Part shown: positions 45,657-53,172 of the stretch, piece after piece
Numbering within the stretch: position 1 is the stretch's first letter
How the letters are laid out: every line of letters begins with the position of its first letter
Source of the DNA: Pseudoxanthomonas sp.
GTDB lineage: Bacteria > Pseudomonadota > Gammaproteobacteria > Xanthomonadales > Xanthomonadaceae
Direction: 5' to 3'
Assembly: GCF_027498035.1 (NCBI RefSeq)
Contig: NZ_CP114978.1
Span: 3,100,001 to 3,164,000 of the forward strand
Length of the DNA stretch: 64,000 nucleotides
Notes under the pieces: generated by a model
Database searches by the model: none
Seen by the model: the letters and a program-made list of their open reading frames with translations, nothing else
Told to the model about the DNA's origin: nothing
Translations under genes and position numbers: made by a program

Positions 45657-45820
45657 GGAAGACAGTCCTATCAGACAGTTGACCCCGAAGACGCCTGCGG
45701 CGTCCTCACACAGATTCAACAACGGGAGTCGTTTTTCTGACAGGACAGACAGTTGGTTGTCAGGCGATGGGTCCCAGGCGCGCCCCTGCGCCGTCGCGGA
45801 GGGCGTGCCCCTGGCACCTG

Positions 45821-46924
45821 TCAGGGCTGGATGCTCGCGGTCTGCCCGGACAGGCGGCGTAGGCCATCGAGCTTGGCCTGGTAGCGCTGCTGCTCGTCGG
45901 GTGGGCCGAGGCTGCGGGCGGTGCGCAGCTCACGGTCTGCCAGGGCGAGGTCGCCCGACAGGAAGGCCGCGCGGGCCAGCCCGAAGTGGAACTGGTGCGC
46001 ATCCGGATACAGCTTGATGGCGTTGGCGTAATGGCGCGCGGCCTCCGCGTAGCGCCCGCTGCGTTCGGCCTCGATGCCGAGCGTGTACTGGTAGAACGGA
46101 TCGCGCGCGTGTACTTGCTGCAGCCTGGCCAGCAGCATCCCCGCGTGCACCTCGTCGCCCAGCCGGCGGAACAGGTTGAGGGCGTTGCCGAGGGCGGCGA
46201 TGTGTTGCGGTTCCAGCGCCAGCGCGCGGTCGTAATCGCCCGCGGCGGCGGTCAGTGCACCGGTGCGTGCGTCCAGCAGGCCCAGGTTGTTCCAGGTATC
46301 GGCCAGCTGCGGGTCGCTGCGCAACGATGCCTGGAAGTACCCGCGGGCCTCGTCGTTGCGACCGTCGGCCATCAGTTCGGCTGCACGGTTGTTGTAGTAA
46401 TGCGCGAACAGGCGCTTGTCGGGAATCATGCGTGGCCCGCGCCGATCCATCTGGATGCTGCTATCCAGGTCGACGGTGATCAGGCGCCCGTCCATCCGGA
46501 TCCGCGCGTTGACATGGCCGTTGCTGTAGGCCATGCCGTCCTTCTCGTACCAGCTGACCACGCCGGCAACTTCCTGCGCGCGTGCGTCCAGGCCGACATC
46601 GCGCGCCAGGGCGACGAACATCAGGGTGAACGACAGGCAGTTGATGCGTCGTGTTGCATAGCTTTCGGCCACGCTGTGGGTGTCGCTGGCGCCGTATTGC
46701 AGGGCCAGGCCCTCGGGATCGAACATCAGCGTCACCAGCCGTTGCAGGCGCTCCGGTTCGGACTGGCTGCGTCGCACCACGCGCTGCAGCAGCAGGTGGT
46801 GCAGTTCGGGCGGGATGTCCATCAGCGTGTCCGCGGCGGGCGGTGGCGAAGGCGCGGAGGGGGCGGCAGGCGTCGGCGTAGTGGCCAACGCAGTGGCGAG
46901 CAGGAGCGAGGCCAGCACGGACAT
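45821..46924 (-). CDS. Exported transglutaminase-like/TPR protein
   Basis: A 367-residue protein: signal peptide (MSVLASLLLATALAT...), a proline-rich spacer, a transglutaminase-like core with C, H and D in order (INCLSFTLMFVALARDVG, YSNGHVNARIRMDG, LITVDLDSS), and three or four TPR units (residues ~215-365, e.g. DTWNNLGLLDARTGALTAAAGDYDRALALEPQHIAALGNALNLFRRLGD). The cysteine-protease-like triad suggests a peptidase or a non-catalytic relative; the TPRs would bind a partner. GAGGTG precedes the ATG at 46924. Confidence 0.78.
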   Translation of the reverse strand: MSVLASLLLATALATTPTPAAPSAPSPPPAADTLMDIPPELHHLLLQRVVRRSQSEPERLQRLVTLMFDPEGLALQYGASDTHSVAESYATRRINCLSFTLMFVALARDVGLDARAQEVAGVVSWYEKDGMAYSNGHVNARIRMDGRLITVDLDSSIQMDRRGPRMIPDKRLFAHYYNNRAAELMADGRNDEARGYFQASLRSDPQLADTWNNLGLLDARTGALTAAAGDYDRALALEPQHIAALGNALNLFRRLGDEVHAGMLLARLQQVHARDPFYQYTLGIEAERSGRYAEAARHYANAIKLYPDAHQFHFGLARAAFLSGDLALADRELRTARSLGPPDEQQRYQAKLDGLRRLSGQTASIQP

Positions 46925-47133
46925 CGGACACCTCGACGCGTCGAAGATGCGATGGACTCTACGCCTGTGGCTGCCGGATGCAGGCGCTGGGCCGCAGGAA
47001 GCGGGCACTTGCCGATCAGTGGTCATCGCTTCGGCCATGCTGGCCGGCCATTGGTCACGGTGACCCCAGACACTGGAGCGCAGGGCGGTCGCGGGGCGAG
47101 GCTGGCATTCCCCGTCATTGTCAGGAGCCGGCC

Positions 47134-47757
47134 ATGTCCAGTGCATCCAAACCCGCCGCGGATACCGCACGCCAGCCCGGCTGGCGCCAGGAACTGCCGC
47201 GGCTGGCCTTGTTGCTGGTGCTGCTGTTCGTGGCGCGCTCGTCCTTCGCCAACCACTACGTCGTGCCGTCCGGCTCGATGCAGCACAGCCTGGAGATCGG
47301 CGACCGGGTGGTGGTGGACATGCGTGCCTACGGCCTGCGCCTGCCGATCACCGACACGGTGCTGTGGCCGACCGGTACGCCGCAGCGTGGCGATGTGGCG
47401 GTGTTCGATTCACCGCTCGACGGCACGCGACTGATCAAGCGCGTGGCGGCGGTGGGCGGCGACCATGTCCGGTTGCGTGGTGGCCGGTTGTGGATCAACG
47501 GCCGGGCGCTGGCGGGGCTGGATGGCCTGGAAGAACACTTCCAGCATGGCCACTCGCAGCTGGACCTGGATGCCGGAGGTGGCCCGGACATCGATGGGCT
47601 GGTCGTCCCGGCCGGGCAGGTGCTGATGCTGGGCGACCATCGTGGCGACAGCGCAGACGGGCGCTATTTCGGCCTGGTTCCGGCGCAGTCGCTTTATGGC
47701 CGGGCCACGGCGGTGTACTGGCGCAGCGGCGAAGGGCTGACCTGGGACCGGTTGTAG
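47134..47757 (+). CDS. Signal peptidase I
   Basis: A 207-residue type I leader peptidase with one N-terminal helix. The catalytic serine is S48 in VPSGSMQHSLEIGD and the lysine base K102 in RLIKRVAAVGGD; the C-terminal LGDHRGDSADGRYFG box is complete. It is shorter than E. coli LepB (324) and stands alone rather than with lepA/rnc, so it is probably an additional signal peptidase. The residue after SGSM is Gln-His where the family usually has Pro-Thr. Confidence 0.88.
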   Translation: MSSASKPAADTARQPGWRQELPRLALLLVLLFVARSSFANHYVVPSGSMQHSLEIGDRVVVDMRAYGLRLPITDTVLWPTGTPQRGDVAVFDSPLDGTRLIKRVAAVGGDHVRLRGGRLWINGRALAGLDGLEEHFQHGHSQLDLDAGGGPDIDGLVVPAGQVLMLGDHRGDSADGRYFGLVPAQSLYGRATAVYWRSGEGLTWDRL

Positions 47758-47782
47758 CCGGTCCGGGGGGCGGACGGCGGGC

Positions 47783-48112
47783 TTACCAGCCGTAGAGCTT
47801 CCAGTAGACCGGCGAGATGTCGCCCTTGTTCGGGGAGCTGCTGTGGTCCAGCTTGCCGTCGCCGTTGTCGTCATACAGGTAATAGGCCGGGCCGCGGGTC
47901 GGCGTGATCTTGACCATGCGCAACGCGCCGGCGACGCGGAACTCCTGGATCACATCGCCGTTGTCGGCGGTCCGCACGGCCACGTCGGGATTGTCCAGGT
48001 CCATTTCACTGACCGCACGGGTCGAGTCGCCTTCGTTGCGCATCGACGCGCAGCCCGACATCAGCAGCGTGCAGGCCAGCAGCAACGGGGTCAGTAAGGT
48101 CAGGGCTTTCAT
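47783..48112 (-). CDS. DUF2782 family lipoprotein
   Basis: A 109-residue protein with a lipoprotein signal (LLMSGC, lipid cysteine at 21) and the DUF2782 domain (VAVRTADNGDVIQEFRVAGALRMVKITPTRGPAYYLYDDNGDGKLDHS). In pseudomonads the same family lies next to polA, and here it is divergent from polA. A GATAAT box (48152 to 48147) would give a leader of about 28 bases. The open frame continues far into polA on the opposite strand, which is a shadow. Confidence 0.85.
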   Translation of the reverse strand: MKALTLLTPLLLACTLLMSGCASMRNEGDSTRAVSEMDLDNPDVAVRTADNGDVIQEFRVAGALRMVKITPTRGPAYYLYDDNGDGKLDHSSSPNKGDISPVYWKLYGW

Positions 48113-48199
48113 GGCGGCGCTCGTTTCGAAGGTCTGGCGGGAATTATCCGCTGCCGGCGCCATCGCATGCGTGACGGCAGCCGGCGAAAACGGGCGGCG

Positions 48200-48205
48200 T
48201 AGAAT
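48200..48205 (+). promoter_or_regulatory. -10 box of polA, leaderless spacing
   Basis: TAGAAT six bases before the polA ATG at 48212; no ribosome site is visible in the six bases TGGCCC between them. Confidence 0.5.
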
Positions 48206-48211
48206 TGGCCC

Positions 48212-50977
48212 ATGAAAAAACTCGTGCTGATCGACGGTTCCAGCTACCTGTACCGCGCCTTCCATGCCCTGCCGCCGCTGACCAACGCGGCCGGTGAGCC
48301 GACCGGTGCGCTGTTCGGCGTGGTCAACATGCTGCGCGCGACCCTGAAGGAAAAGCCCGAGTACGTGGCCTTCGTGGTCGACGCGCCGGGCAAGACCTTC
48401 CGCGATGATCTTTATCCGGACTACAAGGCCAACCGCGCGGCGATGCCCGACGACCTGCGCGCGCAGGTCGAGCCGATGTGCACGATCGTGCACGCGCTGG
48501 GCATCGACATCCTGCGCGTGGACGGGGTGGAGGCCGACGATGTGATCGGCACGCTGGCATTGCAGGGCCACGCCGACGGCCTGCAGGTCACCATTTCCAC
48601 CGGCGACAAGGACTTCGCCCAGCTGGTGCGCCCGGGCGTGGAGCTGGTCAACACCATGAGCGGCAGCCGCATGGATTCGGACGAGGCGGTGATGGCCAAG
48701 TTCGGCGTGCGTGCCGACCAGATCATCGACCTGCTGTCGCTGATGGGCGACACCGTGGACAACGTGCCCGGGGTGGAGAAGTGCGGCCCCAAGACCGCGG
48801 CCAAGTGGCTGGGCGAATACGGCACGCTGGACAACGTCATCGCCAATGCCGGCGGCATCAAGGGCAAGATCGGCGAGAACCTGCGCGCGGCGCTGGGGCG
48901 CCTGCCGCTCAATCGGACCCTGGTGACCATCAAGACCGACGTGGCATTGGAGGTGGCCGCACAGGATCTGGTCCTGCGCGACCAGCACGTGGAAGACCTG
49001 CGTGGCCTGTACGCGCGCTACGGCTTCAACCAGGCGTTGAAGGACCTGGACGGGGGCGCGCCGTCCGGCGCCGTGGCGGAGAAGGAACCGGGCAAGGCGC
49101 GTGGCACCGGCTTCAGCGCCGCACCCGCACCGGTTGCATCTGCGGACTTGGATCCGGCGCTGTCTGTCGCAGGCGAGTACGAAACCGTGCTCACCGCCGA
49201 GCAGCTTGATGCGTGGATCGCCACGCTGAAGCGCGCTGGCCGTTTCGCCTTCGACACCGAAACCGACAGCCTGGACCCGATGCAGGCCAACCTGGTCGGC
49301 CTGAGCTTTTCCAGCGAAGCCGGCAAGGCCGGCTACGTGCCGTTTGGCCATGACTATCCCGGCGCACCCGTGCAACTGGCGCGTGACGCGGCGCTGGACG
49401 CGCTGCGCCCGCTGCTGACCGACTCGGCCATCGAGAAGATTGGCCAGCACGGCAAGTACGACCTGCACGTGATGCGTCGCCACGGCGTGGACATTGCCGG
49501 CTACGCGCAGGACACGCTGCTGGAGAGCTTCGTGCTGAACTCCGGTAGCGCCCGCCACGACATGGACAGCCTGGCCAAGCGTTACCTGGGCTACGACACG
49601 ATCAAGTACGAGGATGTCTGCGGCAAGGGTGCCAAGCAGATCGCCTTCTCGCAGGTCGCGCTGGACGATGCGACCCGCTATGCCGCCGAGGACGCCGACA
49701 TCACCCTGCGCCTGCACCAGGTGCTGTCGCCCAAGCTGGCGGCCGAGCCGGGGCTTGAAGCGGTCTACCGCGACATCGAGATGCCGCTGGTGCCGGTGCT
49801 GGCGCGGATCGAGGCCAACGGCGTGCGCGTGGATGCCAATGAACTGCGCCGGCAGAGCGCCGACCTGTCCAAGCGCATGCTCGCCGCCCAGCAGAAGGCG
49901 ACCGAGCTGGCCGGGCGCACTTTCAACCTGGATTCGCCCAAGCAGCTGCAGGCGCTGCTGTTCGACGAGCTGGGCCTGCCTGCCGTGGTCAAGACGCCCA
50001 AGGGCCAGCCCTCGACCAACGAAGAAGCGCTGGAGGCGATCGCCGACCAGCACGAGCTGCCGCGGGTGATCCTGGAATACCGCGGCCTGGCCAAGCTGCG
50101 CAGCACCTATACCGACAAGCTGCCGGACATGATCCATCCCGACACCGGTCGTGTGCATACCAGCTATCACCAGGCCGGTGCGGCGACCGGGCGGCTGTCC
50201 TCGTCCGATCCGAACCTGCAGAACATCCCGATCCGCACCGACGATGGCCGCCGCATCCGTCGTGCCTTCGTCGCCCCCGCGGGCCGCAAGCTGGTCGCCT
50301 GCGATTATTCGCAGATCGAGCTGCGGATCATGGCCCACCTGTCCGGCGATCCCGGCCTGGTGTCGGCGTTCGAATCCGGCGCCGACGTACACAAGGCGAC
50401 CGCTGCCGAGGTATTCGGTCGGAAAATTGACGAGGTCACGTCAAATGAGCGCCGCGCCGCCAAGGCGATCAATTTCGGCCTGATGTACGGCATGAGCGCC
50501 TTCGGCCTGGCGCGCCAGCTGTCGATCGGCCGCGGCGAGGCCCAGGATTACATCGCGCTGTACTTCAGCCGCTACCCAGGCGTGCGCGATTACATGGAGT
50601 CCACCCGCCAGCAGGCGCGGGAGAAGGGCTACGTGGAAACCGTGTTCGGTCGCCGCCTCTACCTGGACTACATCAACGGCGGCACCCAGGGCCAGCGCGC
50701 TGGCGCCGAGCGCGCCGCGATCAACGCGCCGATGCAGGGCACAGCCGCGGACATCATCAAGCGGGCAATGGTCAGCGTCGATGGCTGGCTGGCCGGTCAT
50801 GCCGACAAAGCCCTGATGATCCTGCAGGTGCACGACGAACTGGTGTTCGAAGTCGATACCGATTTCGTCGACACGCTGACTGCACAGGCGAAAGCGCTGA
50901 TGTCCGGTGCCGCGCAGTTGGCGGTGCCGCTGGAGGTGGATTGTGGCGTCGGCGACAACTGGGACGAAGCACACTGA
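48212..50977 (+). CDS. polA: DNA polymerase I
   Basis: A 921-residue PolA (E. coli 928). All three activities look intact. The 5' nuclease domain starts KLVLIDGSSYLYRAFHALPPL with EADDVIGTLA. The 3'-5' proofreading domain has FAFDTETDSLDPM and the YAAEDADITLRL Exo III motif. The polymerase has motif A CDYSQIELRIMAHLSGD, motif B RRAAKAINFGLMYGMSAFGLA and motif C LQVHDELVFEV. Works in repair and Okazaki fragment maturation. No terminator follows directly; a C-rich small RNA gene lies 270 bases downstream. Confidence 0.98.
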   Translation: MKKLVLIDGSSYLYRAFHALPPLTNAAGEPTGALFGVVNMLRATLKEKPEYVAFVVDAPGKTFRDDLYPDYKANRAAMPDDLRAQVEPMCTIVHALGIDILRVDGVEADDVIGTLALQGHADGLQVTISTGDKDFAQLVRPGVELVNTMSGSRMDSDEAVMAKFGVRADQIIDLLSLMGDTVDNVPGVEKCGPKTAAKWLGEYGTLDNVIANAGGIKGKIGENLRAALGRLPLNRTLVTIKTDVALEVAAQDLVLRDQHVEDLRGLYARYGFNQALKDLDGGAPSGAVAEKEPGKARGTGFSAAPAPVASADLDPALSVAGEYETVLTAEQLDAWIATLKRAGRFAFDTETDSLDPMQANLVGLSFSSEAGKAGYVPFGHDYPGAPVQLARDAALDALRPLLTDSAIEKIGQHGKYDLHVMRRHGVDIAGYAQDTLLESFVLNSGSARHDMDSLAKRYLGYDTIKYEDVCGKGAKQIAFSQVALDDATRYAAEDADITLRLHQVLSPKLAAEPGLEAVYRDIEMPLVPVLARIEANGVRVDANELRRQSADLSKRMLAAQQKATELAGRTFNLDSPKQLQALLFDELGLPAVVKTPKGQPSTNEEALEAIADQHELPRVILEYRGLAKLRSTYTDKLPDMIHPDTGRVHTSYHQAGAATGRLSSSDPNLQNIPIRTDDGRRIRRAFVAPAGRKLVACDYSQIELRIMAHLSGDPGLVSAFESGADVHKATAAEVFGRKIDEVTSNERRAAKAINFGLMYGMSAFGLARQLSIGRGEAQDYIALYFSRYPGVRDYMESTRQQAREKGYVETVFGRRLYLDYINGGTQGQRAGAERAAINAPMQGTAADIIKRAMVSVDGWLAGHADKALMILQVHDELVFEVDTDFVDTLTAQAKALMSGAAQLAVPLEVDCGVGDNWDEAH

Positions 50978-51245
50978 TGGGTGTGTTTCAGCGCGTTGAC
51001 CCTTGCGCTTGACGGCTTCGAACGAGGTGCACGCCAGGCTACGGATGCATCCACCGGCGCGTACGCCGTCGTATGTTCTGTGTGTCGGTTTTGACCATAT
51101 TTCGGGCGATTACATAACGCCGAGGTCATTCGCTGAAAATAGTTTCAGAACTGAAGAGTTTATGATCTGAATATGCCTTAAATCCAACGGGTTTTTAACT
51201 GGAATCTTCACGATTCATCCATGTTGGGAATGCTCTTATAGCCCT

Positions 51246-51377
51246 CGACAGATGCAAGGTCTGTCGCGGATCGCCCTCCCCATCCCCTGGGGGGCCGGTC
51301 CTCTGGTACGAAGGGCCCCTCCCCAGGTCCCCGTACCCTGGCCCCGCTGAGCTCCCCCTGCTCTGCGGGGCTTTTTT
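51246..51377 (+). ncRNA. sX13-like C-rich regulatory small RNA
   Basis: About 130 bases folding into successive hairpins. A 5' stem CGACAGA/TCTGTCG (51246-51252, 51260-51266) is followed by a C-rich segment CCCTCCCCATCCCC; then a stem GGTACG/CGTACC (51305-51310, 51332-51337) whose loop shows CCCCTCCCC; then a terminator hairpin whose apical loop is TCCCCCT. Such repeated C-rich loops pair with G-rich ribosome sites and define Xanthomonas sX13, an Hfq-independent regulator confined to Xanthomonadaceae. Position downstream of polA parallels Spot 42 and ErsA in other gammaproteobacteria. A TTATAG box at 51236-51241 fits initiation near 51247. No coding signal on either strand. Confidence 0.78.
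51341..51377 (+). terminator. Intrinsic terminator of the sX13-like RNA
   Basis: GCCCCGC (51341-51347) pairs with GCGGGGC (51365-51371); an inner GAGC/GCTC stem presents the loop TCCCCCT; six T follow (51372-51377). Confidence 0.85.
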
Positions 51378-51411
51378 ATGCGCGTCGTTTGTCGCCGAAG
51401 CGATACGCCAT

Positions 51412-51486
51412 GTAGAACGGAGCTTGCTCCGCTGCTCTTCGGCAAAATGGTCGATAGAGCTCCCAGCGGATCAAGCTCCGCTCTAC
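51412..51486. repeat. SMAG/REP-type inverted dimer
   Basis: GTAGAACGGAGC...GCTGC (51412-51435) and the inverted unit CAGCGGATCAAGC...CTCTAC (51464-51486), between the sX13-like RNA and the end of hemF. The stem bases differ from the 12481 copy but remain paired. Confidence 0.85.
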
Positions 51487-51508
51487 AAAAAAAAGTAAGT
51501 CAAGCGGT

Positions 51509-52453
51509 TTATTTCTCCGGCGACTCGGAGAGCCAGTCGCGTGGCACCAGGTAGTCGGCCAGGCGCGCCTCGGCGCTGCCTGGCTCGGGCGCATAGCCGT
51601 ATTCCCAGCGCACGTTCGGCGGCAGGCTCATCAGGATCGATTCGGCGCGGCCGCCGCTCTGCAGGCCGAACAGGGTGCCGCGGTCGTAGACCAGGTTGAA
51701 TTCCACGTAACGGCCGCGCCGGTACAGCTGGAAAGCACGTTCGCGCTCGCTGTACGACGTGTCCTTGCGCGCGGCGACGATCGGCAGGTACGCGTCGAGG
51801 AAGCCGTTGCCCACGGCCTGCATGTAGCCGAAATCGCGTTCGAAATCGCCGTGCAGGTCGTCGAAGAACAGCCCGCCCACGCCGCGCGTCTCGTTTCGGT
51901 GCTTGATGAAGAAGTACTCATCGCACCAACGCTTGTGCGCTTCATAGCGCGCCTGCCCGCCGAAAGGCGCGCACAGGTCGCGTGCGGTGCGGTGCCAGTG
52001 CCGCACGTCTTCGTCGACCGGGTAGAACGGGGTCAGGTCGAAGCCGCCGCCAAACCACCAGGCCACCGTCTCGCCTTCGCGCTCGGCGCGGAAGTGGCGC
52101 ACGTTGGCGTGGGTGGTGGGCAGGTGCGGATTGCGCGGGTGGAACACCAGCGACACGCCCACCGCGCGCCAGGATGCGCCAGCGAGCTCGGGCCGCGCGG
52201 CTGTGGCCGAGGGCGGCAGCCTGCTGCCGGACACGTCGGAGAATCCGATGCCCGCCTGCTCGAACACCGCGCCATCGCGCAGGATCCGGGTGCGCCCGCC
52301 GCCGCCAAGCAGCGCTGCGCCAGCGTCACCCGCGCCTTCGCGGGTCCAGGCGTCTTCGACGAAGCGGGCGCTGCCGTCGGCGGTTTCGATGGCCGCGCAG
52401 ATGCGGTCCTGCAGTCCGGTGAGGTAGTCGCGGACGGTGTCGATGCTGTTCAT
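51509..52453 (-). CDS. hemF: Oxygen-dependent coproporphyrinogen III oxidase
   Basis: A 314-residue HemF (E. coli 299) that oxidatively decarboxylates coproporphyrinogen III in heme synthesis. Signatures: GVSLVFHPRNPHLPTTHANVRHF, WWFGGGFDLTPFYP, HKRWCDEYFFIKHRNETRGVGGLFFDDL and GRYVEFNLVYDRGTLFGLQSGGRAESILMSLPP. The start is ATG at 52451-52453, with TACACT six bases upstream (leaderless geometry) and a perfect FNR/Anr box further up, suggesting oxygen control. A REP dimer lies just beyond its stop. Confidence 0.96.
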   Translation of the reverse strand: MNSIDTVRDYLTGLQDRICAAIETADGSARFVEDAWTREGAGDAGAALLGGGGRTRILRDGAVFEQAGIGFSDVSGSRLPPSATAARPELAGASWRAVGVSLVFHPRNPHLPTTHANVRHFRAEREGETVAWWFGGGFDLTPFYPVDEDVRHWHRTARDLCAPFGGQARYEAHKRWCDEYFFIKHRNETRGVGGLFFDDLHGDFERDFGYMQAVGNGFLDAYLPIVAARKDTSYSERERAFQLYRRGRYVEFNLVYDRGTLFGLQSGGRAESILMSLPPNVRWEYGYAPEPGSAEARLADYLVPRDWLSESPEK

Positions 52454-52459
52454 GCGTGC

Positions 52460-52500
52460 AGTGTAAAGGCCGCCTGCGCGACCGCATTGATCGCGATCAA
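52460..52500 (-). promoter_or_regulatory. FNR/Anr-type box and -10 element of hemF
   Basis: TTGATCGCGATCAA at 52487-52500 is a perfect TTGAT-N4-ATCAA site. A -10-like TACACT runs from 52465 to 52460, six bases before the ATG. If transcription starts at the ATG (52453), the box is centred at about -40.5, the class II activation position of FNR-family proteins. P. aeruginosa hemF is known to be Anr-controlled. Confidence 0.75.
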
Positions 52501-52513
52501 TCCGCTCGTGGCG

Positions 52514-53113
52514 TCAGGGCATGGGTTTGAACTGCACGCGCACGGCCTGCGTGCACAGCTTCCAGATGATCCCGCCGTGCAGGCCGGCGAAGACCACCGC
52601 GATGCCGGCGCTGAACACCGTGGCGATGGTCTTCATGCTGGCCAGCTCCGGAGGCAGCGGCTGGCCGGGCGACTGCAGGCCAGGCTGCAACGACAGCGTC
52701 TGCTCGATCAACGCCGGCACCAGCCAGACGATGCCGAAGGTCAGCACCGTGCCGGCGACCAGGGAGGCGATGAAGCCCAGGCGTGCCCATTCCCGGCGCC
52801 GCAGCAGGCCCCAGCCCAGCCACAGCGTCAGCGCGGACAACGCGATGCTGGCCAGGCTGAGCTCGAGATTGTGGGCCATGGTCCAGCGCAATATCGGCGG
52901 CAGCGGAAGCGTGCCGGTCCTGAGTGCATCCATCAGCAGCTGGAGGTTGGGGTCGTTCGCGGCCTGCGCCGGGAGTAGCTGCAACACGCCCGAGCCAACG
53001 CCCAGTGCGCCGAGCGCGATGGTGAGCCAGGCCAGCACGGTCACGAACCCCTGTGCTGCATTGGGCGGTGGTGCGTGTGCGGTCGAACCGGGCAGCGGCG
53101 GCGGTGCGTTCAT
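52514..53113 (-). CDS. Hypothetical four-helix membrane protein
   Basis: A 199-residue protein with a Pro/Ala-rich head (MNAPPPLPGSTAHAPPPNAA), four hydrophobic helices (about residues 24-45, 80-102, 112-135, 165-185) and a polar loop before the last. No family recognised with certainty; similar Xanthomonadaceae proteins are annotated only as membrane proteins. It lies upstream of hemF in the same orientation, but the FNR promoter separates them. Confidence 0.65.
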   Translation of the reverse strand: MNAPPPLPGSTAHAPPPNAAQGFVTVLAWLTIALGALGVGSGVLQLLPAQAANDPNLQLLMDALRTGTLPLPPILRWTMAHNLELSLASIALSALTLWLGWGLLRRREWARLGFIASLVAGTVLTFGIVWLVPALIEQTLSLQPGLQSPGQPLPPELASMKTIATVFSAGIAVVFAGLHGGIIWKLCTQAVRVQFKPMP

Positions 53114-53172
53114 GGGGTCAGTGTGGGCTGCGGCACCGGGCACGACAATCGACGCACCCGGTGTGTCGCGGT

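Noticed and set aside
45673..45755. Direct repeat AGACAGTTG as a possible regulator site for the GMC gene
   Set aside because: Two 9-base copies 74 bases apart without symmetry are not enough to call an operator; recorded only in the gene entry.
48113..50392. 869-residue open frame on the minus strand across polA
   Set aside because: Only its last 109 codons (DUF2782) are real; the rest is the shadow of polA caused by high GC.
51236..51445. 69-residue open frame opposite the small RNA
   Set aside because: It covers the structured RNA and terminator, has no ribosome site and low-complexity Arg/Gly content.
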